The notes under the pieces are model-generated. The model did not search any database. It was given only the letters and a program-made list of their open reading frames with translations, and was not told where the DNA came from. From positions 62,001 through 126,000 of the forward strand of contig CBFCWI010000001.1 of NCBI GenBank assembly GCA_965601685.1: DNA of 64,000 bases, given 5' to 3'. The translations under genes and the position numbers were made by a program. Each line of letters begins with the position of its first letter. Position 1 is the first letter of the stretch. Origin of the DNA: JANQJD01 sp965601685. Its GTDB lineage: Bacteria > Pseudomonadota > Alphaproteobacteria > Rhodospirillales > Rhodospirillaceae. Below, one piece after another: positions 8,579 through 17,791 of the stretch.

Positions 8579-9033
8579 TCCAACCCGTTTATCTTTTTCA
8601 TTGTACGAGATCTTCCAGACTGTAAAGCGAACGAGACCACAAGGGCAACCTTTTCGTTATAGGAGCAGATGATCTGCGACTGCAAACCACTGACTTCGAT
8701 TATAGGCAAGAAGTCACGATTATGTCATGCAACAGTGATCTTTAAGAGCATGATCGTCATTTCATCATACCTGTGAAAAACTGCCAGTGGTCTCTCGGCT
8801 CGGCACAGGTTTTTCTAGTGTCCAACCGTTTGCCCGCACGCACCCCATTTTCACTGAGAACGCGCTTCCTCTCTGTTGCGAGAGGACAAGCGCCTGCCTG
8901 ACATCATAGCACATCAGAACCCGAATGAAGGTCTCACTAGTGAATCCCCCTAACATGTGAGAAGGTTGCTTTTAGCAGCGGGGGAGCGTATATGCTACAT
9001 CAGCCTAGGCTTGCCGTTATTCTGGAGGGTAGC
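8579..9033. other. Non-coding gap between ssb and rpoZ
   Basis: About 455 bases between divergent genes with no supportable gene. The usual ssb neighbour uvrA is absent and no remnant of it was recognised. The region holds one strong stem-loop (8862-8893, listed separately) and must contain promoters for ssb and rpoZ. Confidence 0.55.
8862..8893. other. Strong stem-loop in ssb-rpoZ gap
   Basis: GCGCTT-CCTCTC (8862-8873) pairs with GAGAGG (8880-8885) and, after a two-base bulge AC, with AAGCGC (8888-8893), giving a 12-bp stem around the loop TGTTGC. Neither strand has a T-tract directly after it, so it is not a typical intrinsic terminator. It could be part of a leader, a small RNA or the end of a lost gene. 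Confidence 0.5.
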
Positions 9034-9504
9034 ATGGCGCGTGTAACAGTTGAAGATTGTATATTAAGAGTTCCTAATAGATTTGAGTTAACTCTCTTAG
9101 CTGGCCAACGTGCTCGGGAAATCAGCAACGGAGTAACGTTAACAGTGACGCGTGACCATGACAAGAACCCAGTGGTAGCCTTGCGTGAGGTTGCCGAAGG
9201 CACGGTAGGCATTGAGCATCTCCGTAACGCCCTGGTTCAGAGCATGCAGAAGCATGTTAGCCAAAATGAAGCAGAAGAAGAGATAGATACGCTTCTGCTG
9301 CCAGAGATCGATTTTTCCTCTGATGCAACGGAAGAAGATGCAGCGGAGGATATAGCTCTAGACGAGGAAATGGCAGAGGACAGTTTGAATCTGCAGGAAG
9401 ATGTCGTAGCGTTGGAAGTAGAGGCAGAGGCTTTAGCCGCTGAGGCGTTACGGCAAGGGTGGGGTAGCGATTCTGACAGGAACGAGGACGAGGACTATGT
9501 CTGA
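9034..9504 (+). CDS. rpoZ: RNA polymerase omega subunit with acidic tail
   Basis: Residues 1-70 match the omega subunit: MARVTVEDCILRVPNRFEL and the AGQRAREISNG segment that clamps the beta' subunit. Omega assists RNA polymerase assembly. The ATG at 9034 has GGAGG about 9 bases before it and gives the family N-terminus. At 156 residues it is longer than usual; from about residue 85 onward it is very rich in Glu and Asp with scattered Ala and Leu, ending NEDEDYV. It precedes the (p)ppGpp synthetase gene, a conserved pair in alphaproteobacteria. Confidence 0.93.
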   Translation: MARVTVEDCILRVPNRFELTLLAGQRAREISNGVTLTVTRDHDKNPVVALREVAEGTVGIEHLRNALVQSMQKHVSQNEAEEEIDTLLLPEIDFSSDATEEDAAEDIALDEEMAEDSLNLQEDVVALEVEAEALAAEALRQGWGSDSDRNEDEDYV

Positions 9505-9573
9505 CTCTCTAAAAACTGCTGGTGAGTCAATACGCACCCCTGATAGGGGGGCGACCGTTAGCAAGGTGTGAAG

Positions 9574-11709
9574 ATGCTCCGACAGTGCGAGCTGGTGGAG
9601 CGGATTAAGTCCTATGATTCCAATGCGAACGAGGACGCAATCGATCGTGCATACGTCTATGCTATGAAAATGCACGGAGCACAGAAGCGTGCCTCAGGCG
9701 ATCCCTACTTTTCCCATCCAATCGAGGTTGCAGGGATTCTGACTCGCTTCAAGCTTGATAGTTCCTCTATTATCACGGCTCTGTTACATGATACAATCGA
9801 GGACACTGCTGCCACTCTTACAGAGATTAAGGAACTATTCGGTTCTGAAGTAGCACGTCTGGTAGACGGCGTTACCAAACTCACCCGTATTCAGCTGCGG
9901 TCAGGCCAGACTAAGCAGGCGGAGAATTTTCGCAAGCTTGTGGTAGCAATGTCAGAAGATATTCGCGTTTTGCTAGTAAAATTAGCAGATCGTGTGCATA
10001 ATATGCGTACACTTCATTATGTGCGCAATCCAGAAAAGAGACACCGGATTGCACTGGAGACAATGGAAATCTATGCTCCTCTCGCTGAGCGAATTGGCAT
10101 GCATGAAATCAAGAATGATTTGGAAGATCTGTCATTCGCGGAATTGCATCCCGATGTACGAAAATCCCTTGTCACACGACTCCAGTTCCTGCGTGAATCA
10201 GGCGGTAACCTTGTCATCTGTATTATTGACCAGTTACGGGAAACCCTGAGTCGGGCTGGTCTTCAGGCAGTCTGTGCCGGCCGCGAAAAAACCCCTTATT
10301 CTGTCTGGCGCAAGATGCAGCGTAAGAATGTCGGTTTCGAGCAGCTGTCGGATATCATGGCGTTTCGAGTGATCGTGAACACCGTTGAGGATTGTTACAG
10401 AGCGCTAGGGACTATTCATAGACACTATCCCATGGTGCCAGGCCGTTTCAAAGATTACATTTCAACACCAAAGCCCAACGGTTACCGTTCCCTGCATACA
10501 GGTATTATAGGTCCAGAGCGTCACCGCATCGAAGTACAGATTCGCACACAGGAAATGCATGAAATAGATGAATTAGGTGTTGCGGCACACTGGAAATACA
10601 AGCAAGGAGTGAAAAATGTCAACGGTCGTCAGTATCGTTGGCTACGAGAGTTACTGGAGATCCTTGAACATACATCAGGACCAGAAGAGTTCTTAGAGCA
10701 TACGAAGCTGGAAATGTTCCAGGATCAGGTGTTCTGTTTCACACCTAAGGGCGACCTCATTAGTTTGCTCAGTGGAGCAACACCCGTGGACTTTGCTTAT
10801 GCTATTCATACGGTTGTCGGGGATACCTGCATCAGTGCAAAAATCAACGGCCGTATGATGCCATTACGCAGCGTGCTACAGAACGGCGACCAAGTTGAAG
10901 TGCTCACTTCTAAAACGCAAATGCCTTCGCCTGAGTGGGAACGATTTGTCGTTACAGGCAAGGCAAGGGCACGTATCCGGCGCTTCATCCGTATCCAGAC
11001 CAAGGCTCAGTACACAGGGCTTGGACGAGCTATTCTGCAGCGCACTTTTTACCAGGAAGGATACGAGTACACAGAAAAGAGTCTGGAAGGAGTCATCAGA
11101 AAGTTCAAGCTTCAGACGGTTGATGACCTGTGTAGCATGGTAGGGCAGGGGTTGCTGGCAGGGCGCGAAGTGGTTCTCGCAGTTTATCCAGGTCTCAAAA
11201 TGAGCCGGCTGAGCAAGATCGTCTCCATTGCTACTCACCGCCGTCACAAACCAAAACAGAAAGCAAGCATTCCCATCCGTGGCCTCATTGCCGGCATGGC
11301 GGTCCATTACGCCGGTTGCTGCCACCCCTTACCAGGCGATCGTATTGTTGGTATCGTTACGACGGGTAAAGGTGTGACGACACATACCACAGACTGTGAT
11401 ACTCTGGAACAGTATGTCAATCAGGCGGACAGATGGCTCGATCTCTCATGGGGTGAGGATCTAGAAGGGGTAACGCATGTTGGACGCATTAATTTAGTTG
11501 TAACAAACGTACCTGGTACGTTAGGTACGCTGTCGACGGTGATCGCCAGAAACCAGGGGAACATCACGAATCTCAAGATTACCAATCGTGCTACTGATTT
11601 CTTTGACATGCTGATTGATGTAGAGGTGCGGGACGTCAGGCACCTGACTAATATCATTGCCGCCTTGAGGGCGAGTTCAGCCATCAGTTCGGTGGAACGC
11701 GCTCATTAG
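9574..11709 (+). CDS. Bifunctional (p)ppGpp synthetase/hydrolase (RelA/SpoT family)
   Basis: A roughly 711-residue Rsh enzyme that makes and degrades the alarmone (p)ppGpp. In order: an HD hydrolase domain with SHPIEVAGIL and LLHDTIEDT (metal-binding HD and ED pair intact); a synthetase domain with GREKTPYSVWRKM, LSDIMAFRVI and FKDYISTPKPNGYRSLHT; a TGS domain (VFCFTPKGDLISL); and a C-terminal ACT domain (about 630-711). Both activities look preserved. The ATG at 9574 gives the common start LRQCELVERIKSY; a GTG six bases upstream is possible. It lies between rpoZ and pdxJ, the conserved order. Confidence 0.95.
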   Translation: MLRQCELVERIKSYDSNANEDAIDRAYVYAMKMHGAQKRASGDPYFSHPIEVAGILTRFKLDSSSIITALLHDTIEDTAATLTEIKELFGSEVARLVDGVTKLTRIQLRSGQTKQAENFRKLVVAMSEDIRVLLVKLADRVHNMRTLHYVRNPEKRHRIALETMEIYAPLAERIGMHEIKNDLEDLSFAELHPDVRKSLVTRLQFLRESGGNLVICIIDQLRETLSRAGLQAVCAGREKTPYSVWRKMQRKNVGFEQLSDIMAFRVIVNTVEDCYRALGTIHRHYPMVPGRFKDYISTPKPNGYRSLHTGIIGPERHRIEVQIRTQEMHEIDELGVAAHWKYKQGVKNVNGRQYRWLRELLEILEHTSGPEEFLEHTKLEMFQDQVFCFTPKGDLISLLSGATPVDFAYAIHTVVGDTCISAKINGRMMPLRSVLQNGDQVEVLTSKTQMPSPEWERFVVTGKARARIRRFIRIQTKAQYTGLGRAILQRTFYQEGYEYTEKSLEGVIRKFKLQTVDDLCSMVGQGLLAGREVVLAVYPGLKMSRLSKIVSIATHRRHKPKQKASIPIRGLIAGMAVHYAGCCHPLPGDRIVGIVTTGKGVTTHTTDCDTLEQYVNQADRWLDLSWGEDLEGVTHVGRINLVVTNVPGTLGTLSTVIARNQGNITNLKITNRATDFFDMLIDVEVRDVRHLTNIIAALRASSAISSVERAH

Positions 11710-11736
11710 GCGAGCCTTCTTCAAGAGGATCAGGCT

Positions 11737-12507
11737 ATGGCCCGCATGCTTCGCCTAGGAGTGAACATTGATCATGTAGCAACCCTCCGTAATGCCCGTG
11801 GTGGGTGTCATCCCGATCCACTGCGGGCAGCACATCTTGCTGCTACGGCAGGGGCAGATGGGATTACCACTCATCTGCGCGAGGATCGTCGCCATATTTC
11901 TGACGACGACATTGTGAGACTGAGAGACGAAATTACTCTGCCCATTAACATGGAGATGGCAGCGACTGCAGAAATGACTGCTATTGCCTTGCGGCATCGT
12001 CCCAATGCGGTCTGTGTGGTACCAGAGCGGCGTGAGGAACGTACGACAGAGGGTGGATTGAATGTAGTTGGTCAGAGGCCAATTCTGGCGGTGTTAACCC
12101 AGCGCATGAAGGAAGCAGGAATACGCGTGTCACTATTTATAGAACCTGAGATGATTCAACTTGAGGCAGCTGTAATGGTTGGCGCGCCAGTTGTCGAATT
12201 ACACACAGGTGCTTATTGCAACGCAAAAGGCACGAGCCGTGATTATGAACTCGCTCGCTTAGCGACGGCGGCTACCCAGGCCGTCACCATGGGGCTTGAA
12301 TGCCATGCGGGGCATGGTTTGGACTATGATACAGTGGGACCTGTGGCTGCTGTATTAGCCATTTCTGAGCTAAACATTGGTCATTTTCTAGTTGGCGAAG
12401 CCATTTTTAGCGGACTGAATCATGCGATTCAGCGAATGCGGACCCTCATTGATCAGGCGCGGGTCGCTGCTGCGACGGCTGCTACTAGCATAGCAGGAGC
12501 CCCGTGA
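11737..12507 (+). CDS. pdxJ: Pyridoxine 5'-phosphate synthase
   Basis: A 256-residue TIM-barrel enzyme that condenses 1-deoxyxylulose 5-phosphate with 3-amino-2-oxopropyl phosphate to form pyridoxine 5'-phosphate in the DXP-dependent vitamin B6 pathway. Diagnostic segments are RLGVNIDHVATLRNARGG, GADGITTHLREDRRHI, VCVVPERREERTTEGG and CHAGHGLDYD. An AGGAT ribosome site precedes the ATG. The stop overlaps the GTG of acpS, so the two are translationally coupled. Confidence 0.96.
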   Translation: MARMLRLGVNIDHVATLRNARGGCHPDPLRAAHLAATAGADGITTHLREDRRHISDDDIVRLRDEITLPINMEMAATAEMTAIALRHRPNAVCVVPERREERTTEGGLNVVGQRPILAVLTQRMKEAGIRVSLFIEPEMIQLEAAVMVGAPVVELHTGAYCNAKGTSRDYELARLATAATQAVTMGLECHAGHGLDYDTVGPVAAVLAISELNIGHFLVGEAIFSGLNHAIQRMRTLIDQARVAAATAATSIAGAP

Positions 12508-12956
12508 TCATCGGTGTTGGGACCGACTTGGTTGATATTCGCCGAATCGAACAGGCAATCGCCCGCTTCGGTGAAAGATTCTTGTGCCGTCTCTTCACTA
12601 CAGAAGAACGACAGCGCGCTGGTCGTGTTGGGCCAGCGAAGCGTGCTGCAAGCTATGCCAAGCGCTTTGCCGTTAAGGAAGCTTGTGCGAAGGCACTTGG
12701 GACCGGCTTCAGGGGTGGTATCATCTGGCATGATTTTGGCACAACGGTCATTGGGACATCTGGACGGCCAGCCATGTGCCTGACTGGCCAGGCAGCTAGG
12801 AGACTAGCAGACATCACACCAGCTCGTATGGTTGCGTGGATCGATGTCACAGTCAGTGACGAGTATCCTTTTGCCCAGGCCTTCGTTGTTATCTCAGCAG
12901 TTCCGATCTGGGAGACGGCAAGGAATCAACTGCTTCGGCCCTCTGAAATGCGATGA
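12504..12956 (+). CDS. acpS: Holo-[acyl-carrier-protein] synthase
   Basis: A 150-residue phosphopantetheinyl transferase that converts apo-ACP to holo-ACP, needed for fatty acid synthesis. The N-terminal motif IIGVGTDLVDIRRIE holds the Mg-binding Asp and SYAKRFAVKEACAKALGTG holds the second signature. The GTG start overlaps the pdxJ stop (GTGA). The family is usually about 120-140 residues, so the last residues may be a small extension. Confidence 0.94.
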   Translation: MIIGVGTDLVDIRRIEQAIARFGERFLCRLFTTEERQRAGRVGPAKRAASYAKRFAVKEACAKALGTGFRGGIIWHDFGTTVIGTSGRPAMCLTGQAARRLADITPARMVAWIDVTVSDEYPFAQAFVVISAVPIWETARNQLLRPSEMR

Positions 12957-12963
12957 TTATTCC

Positions 12964-13704
12964 ATGAAAAAGAAAAGAGCTCACAACAGTAGCCTAAACG
13001 AGACGATTAAAACTGTCTTTTATGCTACTTTAATTGCACTAGTTGTACGAATCTTTGCTTTTGAGCCTTTTAACATCCCTTCAGGATCTATGCTTCCAAC
13101 CCTCCTGGTCGGGGATTATCTATTCGTCTCGAAGTATAGCTATGGTTATAGCCACCATGCGCTGCCATTCAGCTTACCATTATTCTCTGGGCGAATCTTA
13201 GCCGATGTACCACAGCGCGGCGATGTCGCAGTATTCAAAGTACCAACTGATAATAAAACAGATTATGTCAAGCGTGTTATCGGTTTGCCGGGTGATAGTA
13301 TTCAAGTCGTTAGGGGGATACTTCACATCAATGGCTTACCCGTTAGGCGGGATCGTATAGAGGACTTTGTGGCTGAAGATGGAGATGGGCGCATCCGCGT
13401 CTATACACAATATATTGAAGTCCTACCAAATGATGTTCGGCACAGAATCATAGAGTTATCAGACACAGGTCCTTTAGATAACACACGCGAATTTGTTCTT
13501 CCTGAAGATCACTATTTTGTGATGGGTGACAATAGAGATAATTCTACTGATAGTCGTTCTATTGTAGGATATGTGCCATTCGAAAATTTCGTAGGGCGGG
13601 CCGATGTCTTCTTCTTCTCAGTCGACAATAGTGCCCATCTGTGGGAGATATGGAAGTGGCCATGGGCGATCCGTTTTGCACGTCTGTTTAGCTGCATAGA
13701 TTGA
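12964..13704 (+). CDS. lepB: Signal peptidase I
   Basis: A 246-residue membrane serine protease that cleaves signal peptides of exported proteins. One N-terminal span (residues 13-31) is followed by the catalytic serine box SGSMLPTLLVGD, the lysine box DYVKRVIGLPGD and the GDNRDNSTDSR box. The ATG at 12964 gives the normal start MKKKRAHNSS; the frame is open further upstream but that part overlaps acpS and is not family-like. It lies between acpS and rnc, the conserved order. Confidence 0.95.
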   Translation: MKKKRAHNSSLNETIKTVFYATLIALVVRIFAFEPFNIPSGSMLPTLLVGDYLFVSKYSYGYSHHALPFSLPLFSGRILADVPQRGDVAVFKVPTDNKTDYVKRVIGLPGDSIQVVRGILHINGLPVRRDRIEDFVAEDGDGRIRVYTQYIEVLPNDVRHRIIELSDTGPLDNTREFVLPEDHYFVMGDNRDNSTDSRSIVGYVPFENFVGRADVFFFSVDNSAHLWEIWKWPWAIRFARLFSCID

Positions 13705-13824
13705 GGGAGGCAGCGGGCATGTGGAGAGCAAGGGGAATGGTCTTGAGGATAGCGATGTATCTTGGTTGCACAGCTGTAATATAGCGCTGTGTTGCAGTTA
13801 TCCTATCTATTACAGAAGGTTCAT

Positions 13825-14553
13825 ATGAGTAATACACGTATTGTGTGTCAAAACAATATTTTTAGTGGTGTTAATCTTGAGATATTGCAACATGTACTTG
13901 GATATAACTTTGGTGACGGTCTTACCTATTTACAAGAAGCGTTGACTCACCCTAGCGCTGCACGTGGTAAGGCTACAGCCTATGAGCGTTTAGAGTTCCT
14001 TGGCGACCGTGTGCTATCTTTAGTTGTTGCAAATATGCTACTGATGCGCTTCCCAACTGAGAAAGAAGGCGCTTTGGCGCAACGGCACACGGCTTTGGTA
14101 CGTCGTGATGCACTTGCACGAGTGGCATGGCAGATTAATCTTGGTCCTCACCTCCTTATGTCTCGTGGAGAGGAAGATTCTGGTGGTCGCGACAATCCGG
14201 CTATTCTCGCCGATGCTTGTGAGGGAGTCATCGGCGCGCTGTTTATGAATGCCGGTTTTTGTGTGGCACGAGATTTCGTTTGGCGTTGGTGGTCTCCCCT
14301 CATGGAAGAGTCTGATATACCACCAAAAGATGCAAAAACAGCACTACAGGAATGGGCACAAGGGCAGGGACGGCCTCTGCCGACTTATGAGGTGCTGAGC
14401 ACAGCCGGGCCCGCTCATGAACCGACTTTCTCAGTTGTGGTCAAAGTAGAGGGTACAGGACCCGCTGTGGCAACCGGCAGTTCTAAAAGACTCGCTGAGC
14501 AAACAGCAGCACAAGCTATACTAGAGCGTATTGGGTGGAAACATGCTGAATGA
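13825..14553 (+). CDS. rnc: Ribonuclease III
   Basis: A 242-residue double-stranded-RNA endonuclease that processes rRNA precursors and structured mRNAs. The catalytic domain has the signature ERLEFLGDRVLSL and the second acidic pair in ADACEGVIGALFMNAG; the C-terminal part (from about residue 170) is a double-stranded-RNA-binding domain (DAKTALQEWAQGQGRPLP). The ATG at 13825 has AGAAGG 5-6 bases upstream, better than the in-frame TTG at 13789. Together with era and recO it forms a conserved cluster. Confidence 0.95.
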   Translation: MSNTRIVCQNNIFSGVNLEILQHVLGYNFGDGLTYLQEALTHPSAARGKATAYERLEFLGDRVLSLVVANMLLMRFPTEKEGALAQRHTALVRRDALARVAWQINLGPHLLMSRGEEDSGGRDNPAILADACEGVIGALFMNAGFCVARDFVWRWWSPLMEESDIPPKDAKTALQEWAQGQGRPLPTYEVLSTAGPAHEPTFSVVVKVEGTGPAVATGSSKRLAEQTAAQAILERIGWKHAE

Positions 14554-14574
14554 TTATCTTGACAGCAACAGGCG

Positions 14575-15519
14575 ATGATGACTGTTGCTGACAACAGACA
14601 GGTTGTGCAGGCGAGAGAGACACAACAGGACTCCCATATGTCATGGGTTGCTGTGATCGGCGCTCCTAATGCTGGTAAATCCACTTTGGTAAACCGCATC
14701 GTCGGAGCAAAGATAAGCATTGTTTCGCACAAGGTGCAGACCACCAGAACCAGAGTACACGGTATTATACAAAGAGATCAAACACAGCTTGCTTTCATTG
14801 ATACGCCAGGTCTTTTCGCACCCAGGCACCGTCTAGAAAGAGCTATGGTCCAAGCCGCCTGGAAAGGAACGGTTGCTGCTGATAAAATTGTACTGCTGGT
14901 TGATGCGAGAGTCGGTATCACAGACAGAGTCAGAGCTATCAGTGCGGCCCTGCAACAGAAGAGGCGTCAAGCAATCCTTGCTCTCAACAAAATTGATCTG
15001 ATCGAACCTTCACGCTTACTCAAATTGGTGTCCACTTTGAATGCTGTCGGAGATTTCACGGAAACCTTTATGATCTCGGCAGTAACAGGCGATGGGGTGG
15101 CAGATCTTGTTGCTCTATTAGTGCGACAGGCTCCCGTTGGGCCTTGGTTATTCCACGACAATGCGCTTTCTGATATGCCTATGTGCTTATTGGCAGCAGA
15201 GATCACGCGTGAGCAAATCTTCTTAAGATTGCATCAAGAGCTGCCTTATGCGCTTACGGTTCGGAGCGATCGTTGGGAAGAACGTGAGGATGGCAGTGTA
15301 CAGATTCATCAAACGATCATCGTGCTACGCGAGAATCAGCGGGCCATCGTGCTGGGTAGGGGAGGGAGCCGTGTCAAGTCCATCGGCTGGGCTGCCCGTC
15401 AAGAGCTTGAGGAAACTTTCACACGTCGTGTTCATCTCTTCTTGGCTGTGAAGGTTGATAGCTGTTGGCTAGCGAACAGGAGCTACTATCGCGAATGGTC
15501 GCTGAATTTCGATGTCTAA
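14575..15519 (+). CDS. era: GTPase Era
   Basis: A GTPase that binds 16S rRNA and supports 30S ribosome maturation. G-domain motifs: GAPNAGKST (P-loop), FIDTPGLF (G3) and LNKIDLI (G4), with the family stretch SIVSHKVQTTRTRVHG; the C-terminal KH domain includes ILRENQRAIVLGRGGSRV (written from IVLREN onward) and EETFTRRVHLFLAVKV. The start is uncertain: ATG at 14575/14578 gives 313-314 residues, while ATG at 14638 with CAGGA about 8 bases upstream gives 293 and is equally plausible. Confidence 0.94.
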   Translation: MMTVADNRQVVQARETQQDSHMSWVAVIGAPNAGKSTLVNRIVGAKISIVSHKVQTTRTRVHGIIQRDQTQLAFIDTPGLFAPRHRLERAMVQAAWKGTVAADKIVLLVDARVGITDRVRAISAALQQKRRQAILALNKIDLIEPSRLLKLVSTLNAVGDFTETFMISAVTGDGVADLVALLVRQAPVGPWLFHDNALSDMPMCLLAAEITREQIFLRLHQELPYALTVRSDRWEEREDGSVQIHQTIIVLRENQRAIVLGRGGSRVKSIGWAARQELEETFTRRVHLFLAVKVDSCWLANRSYYREWSLNFDV

Positions 15520-15566
15520 TCGCCTTAGCTATTCAGTACCAATACTTTAGCGGCGACTGGGATGCT

Positions 15567-16298
15567 ATGGAATGTGTAGAGGAAGCTATTGTGCTGAAAA
15601 CACGCCCTTACGGAGAGAAAAACGCTATTACTTCTCTTTTTATGGGTAGCTATGGTCGTTCTGCTGGGTTTACTCGCAGTGGCCATACAGCGAGAATGCG
15701 GGCTATTCTACAGCCTGGAAATCGAGTACATGCTCATTGGCGTGGCCGTCTCGCTGAACATCTGGGGACCGTGTCCTGCAAATTGCTACGGGCTGATGCG
15801 ACATGTCTATTCGCAGATCAGGAACGTCTGACATGCCTTGCTGCTGCATGTGCCATGGTTGAGGCCACGCTGCCAGAGCGGGTCCCATATCCGGTCATCT
15901 TTGCAACGCTAGAGGCGCTGATCTGGGCACTGATCACGGGCCAACCAGGGTGGGAGATAGCATATGTGCGGTGGGAGATGACCTTAATAGCCGAATTAGG
16001 ATATAGTCTTGACCGAAGAGGGCAAGAAGAAGCCGTACTACGGTGTAGTAGTCCTCAGCCTGCATACGTGTTGTTGCGAACTGGTCAGGTGATCTCAATG
16101 CCCCGGCAGGGGGAGGAGGGGTGGCGCCTGCTATCTTTTCTGGAAGAAAGCAAAGCCAATGTCACTATTACACCGGCGGACATTGCTCACGTTTTACGCT
16201 TAACAAGCCATTTTTTGCGTCACTATCTCTTCATTCGTCTGCCAAAGGCACGCAGAGATCTAGCTGCCCAGTGCGGGGTAGTCGATGCAGCGGAATGA
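15567..16298 (+). CDS. recO: DNA repair protein RecO
   Basis: A 243-residue recombination mediator that works with RecR and RecF in loading RecA at gaps. The N-terminal OB-fold is recognisable (EEAIVLKTRPYGEKNAITSL, then LQPGNRVHAHWRGRLAEHLG, family-like) and the helical C-terminal domain follows. Sequence is divergent, as is usual for RecO. The frame is open upstream into era, but the ATG at 15567 gives the family N-terminus. It follows era directly, a conserved alphaproteobacterial arrangement. Confidence 0.9.
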   Translation: MECVEEAIVLKTRPYGEKNAITSLFMGSYGRSAGFTRSGHTARMRAILQPGNRVHAHWRGRLAEHLGTVSCKLLRADATCLFADQERLTCLAAACAMVEATLPERVPYPVIFATLEALIWALITGQPGWEIAYVRWEMTLIAELGYSLDRRGQEEAVLRCSSPQPAYVLLRTGQVISMPRQGEEGWRLLSFLEESKANVTITPADIAHVLRLTSHFLRHYLFIRLPKARRDLAAQCGVVDAAE

Positions 16299-16908
16299 TC
16301 TCCACATTGTGACGAGATGGTGGTGGGTGCGGCACGCACCAGTGGCATCAACAGATTTCATCTATGGGCATACTGACCTGCCCTGTGACTGTTCTGACAC
16401 CATGGCTTTTGCTGCTCTCGCAGCACACCTGCCCGTGCCGGCAGTAGTAGTCCGTAGTTCCCTCAGCCGCACCCGCCACACTCTTGAGGCTCTCATCGCG
16501 GCTGGCTGGACGGAAGTGGCCGAGCGCCTCATAGTAGTAGAACCCGCCTTTACAGAACAGGCCTTCGGTGCTTGGGAGGGAGTGGCCTGGGATCAAGCCG
16601 CATCTGACCCTTGTTATAAAACTTTTTGGTTATATCCCTTTACTGTACGACCACCCGGCGGTGGAGAGAGTTTTGTAGATGTCATGACACGCGTACGGGC
16701 AGCGGTGCGTCGTCTATCAAGCGAATACGCTGGTCGCGACATCGTTGCTGTTGCTCACGCCGGCCCTATTCGGGCTGCACTCGCCCTTGCCCTGAATCTC
16801 ACTCCAGAGCAGGTACATGCTATTGCTGTTGATCCCCTGTCTGTTACCTGTCTCGAGCAGCGCGGTACGACATGGCAGGTGCGGAGAATCAATACGGGTT
16901 ATCCGTAA
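16285..16908 (+). CDS. Histidine phosphatase superfamily protein
   Basis: A 207-residue protein of the phosphoglycerate-mutase-like histidine phosphatase family. The N-terminal motif WVRHAPV is a variant of RHG with the phospho-accepting His, SSLSRTRHTLEAL supplies the second Arg, FTEQAFGAWEG the acidic residue and AVAHAGPIRAAL the second catalytic His. The subgroup resembles alpha-ribazole phosphatase (CobC-like), but no cobalamin genes are adjacent, so the substrate is unknown. It overlaps recO by 14 bases and is likely co-transcribed with it. Confidence 0.82.
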   Translation: MQRNDLHIVTRWWWVRHAPVASTDFIYGHTDLPCDCSDTMAFAALAAHLPVPAVVVRSSLSRTRHTLEALIAAGWTEVAERLIVVEPAFTEQAFGAWEGVAWDQAASDPCYKTFWLYPFTVRPPGGGESFVDVMTRVRAAVRRLSSEYAGRDIVAVAHAGPIRAALALALNLTPEQVHAIAVDPLSVTCLEQRGTTWQVRRINTGYP

Positions 16909-17059
16909 TGATACACCCATCCATCTCCGCTTTTTTTGCTATCTCTAGCCTGCGGGCGTTCTAGCATGGTCCGCCAATGTAGACGACAGATGACTTCCCC
17001 TAGCTTCATGCTCAGAGGCTGCTATCCACTCCACTATAACCACTGGCTTGAGTTCCCTT

Positions 17060-17770
17060 TCAGGCAGAAGCGAGAAAATCTTTTCTAGGTCTGCGACCAC
17101 GCAGTAATGTACCCTCGATCAGAAAGTGAATACTCTCGGCAATGTTGGTAACATGATCGCCGATTCTTTCGATATTCTTAGCCATAAACATAAGGTGGGT
17201 ACAGGCAGTGATCGTGCGCGGGTCTTCCATCATGTATGTCACTAATTCACGAAACAGGCTGATATACATTTCATCCATCTCTTCATCCCGCTTCCAGGTC
17301 GTCACAGCCTTCTCCTCATCGCGTTCGACATAAGCAATGAGTACATCCTTGATCAACTCCTGTGCTAACCGAGCCATGCGTGGCACACCGGCCACTGGCT
17401 TAACTGTGGGAAGCTGGTTGAGTACGATGGCGCGTTTTGCCAGATTGGCGGCGTAGTCTGCGATGCGTTCAAGATCGCTTGAAATTTTCAGACCGATGAC
17501 AATATTGCGCAGATCAATGGCCACTGGTTGGCGCAGAGCCAAGAGCCGCACCACCTGCTTGTGCACTTCCTGCTCTAACTCGTCTATCACTGAGTCACCC
17601 GCGACAACGTGGTTAGCCAGGTCACTATCACGCCAGACCACGGCCTGGACAGCACTAGCTAGTTGTGCTTCCGCCATGCTACCCATGTGGGCAATAGTGT
17701 TGACGAGTAAGGCTAGTTCCTCATCGTAGGATTTCACAGTATGAGCTGTATGCTCCATGTTGTGCACCAT
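17060..17770 (-). CDS. phoU: Phosphate uptake regulator PhoU
   Basis: A 236-residue all-helical protein with two PhoU repeats. Family motifs include LRNIVIGLKISSDLERIADY in the first repeat and MFMAKNIERIGDHVTNIAE in the second, where Glu/Asp residues bind metal clusters. PhoU connects the Pst transporter to the PhoR kinase and restrains phosphate uptake. It is the last gene of pstSCAB-phoU, 21 bases after pstB. The response regulator phoB, often next in alphaproteobacteria, is not here. Confidence 0.95.
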   Translation of the reverse strand: MVHNMEHTAHTVKSYDEELALLVNTIAHMGSMAEAQLASAVQAVVWRDSDLANHVVAGDSVIDELEQEVHKQVVRLLALRQPVAIDLRNIVIGLKISSDLERIADYAANLAKRAIVLNQLPTVKPVAGVPRMARLAQELIKDVLIAYVERDEEKAVTTWKRDEEMDEMYISLFRELVTYMMEDPRTITACTHLMFMAKNIERIGDHVTNIAESIHFLIEGTLLRGRRPRKDFLASA

Positions 17771-17791
17771 TGACGCCGTTCGTTGAGACCC

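Noticed and set aside
14575..14637. N-terminal 21 residues of era
   Set aside because: Not rejected as coding, but the shorter start at 14638 is equally likely, so no special N-terminal extension is claimed.
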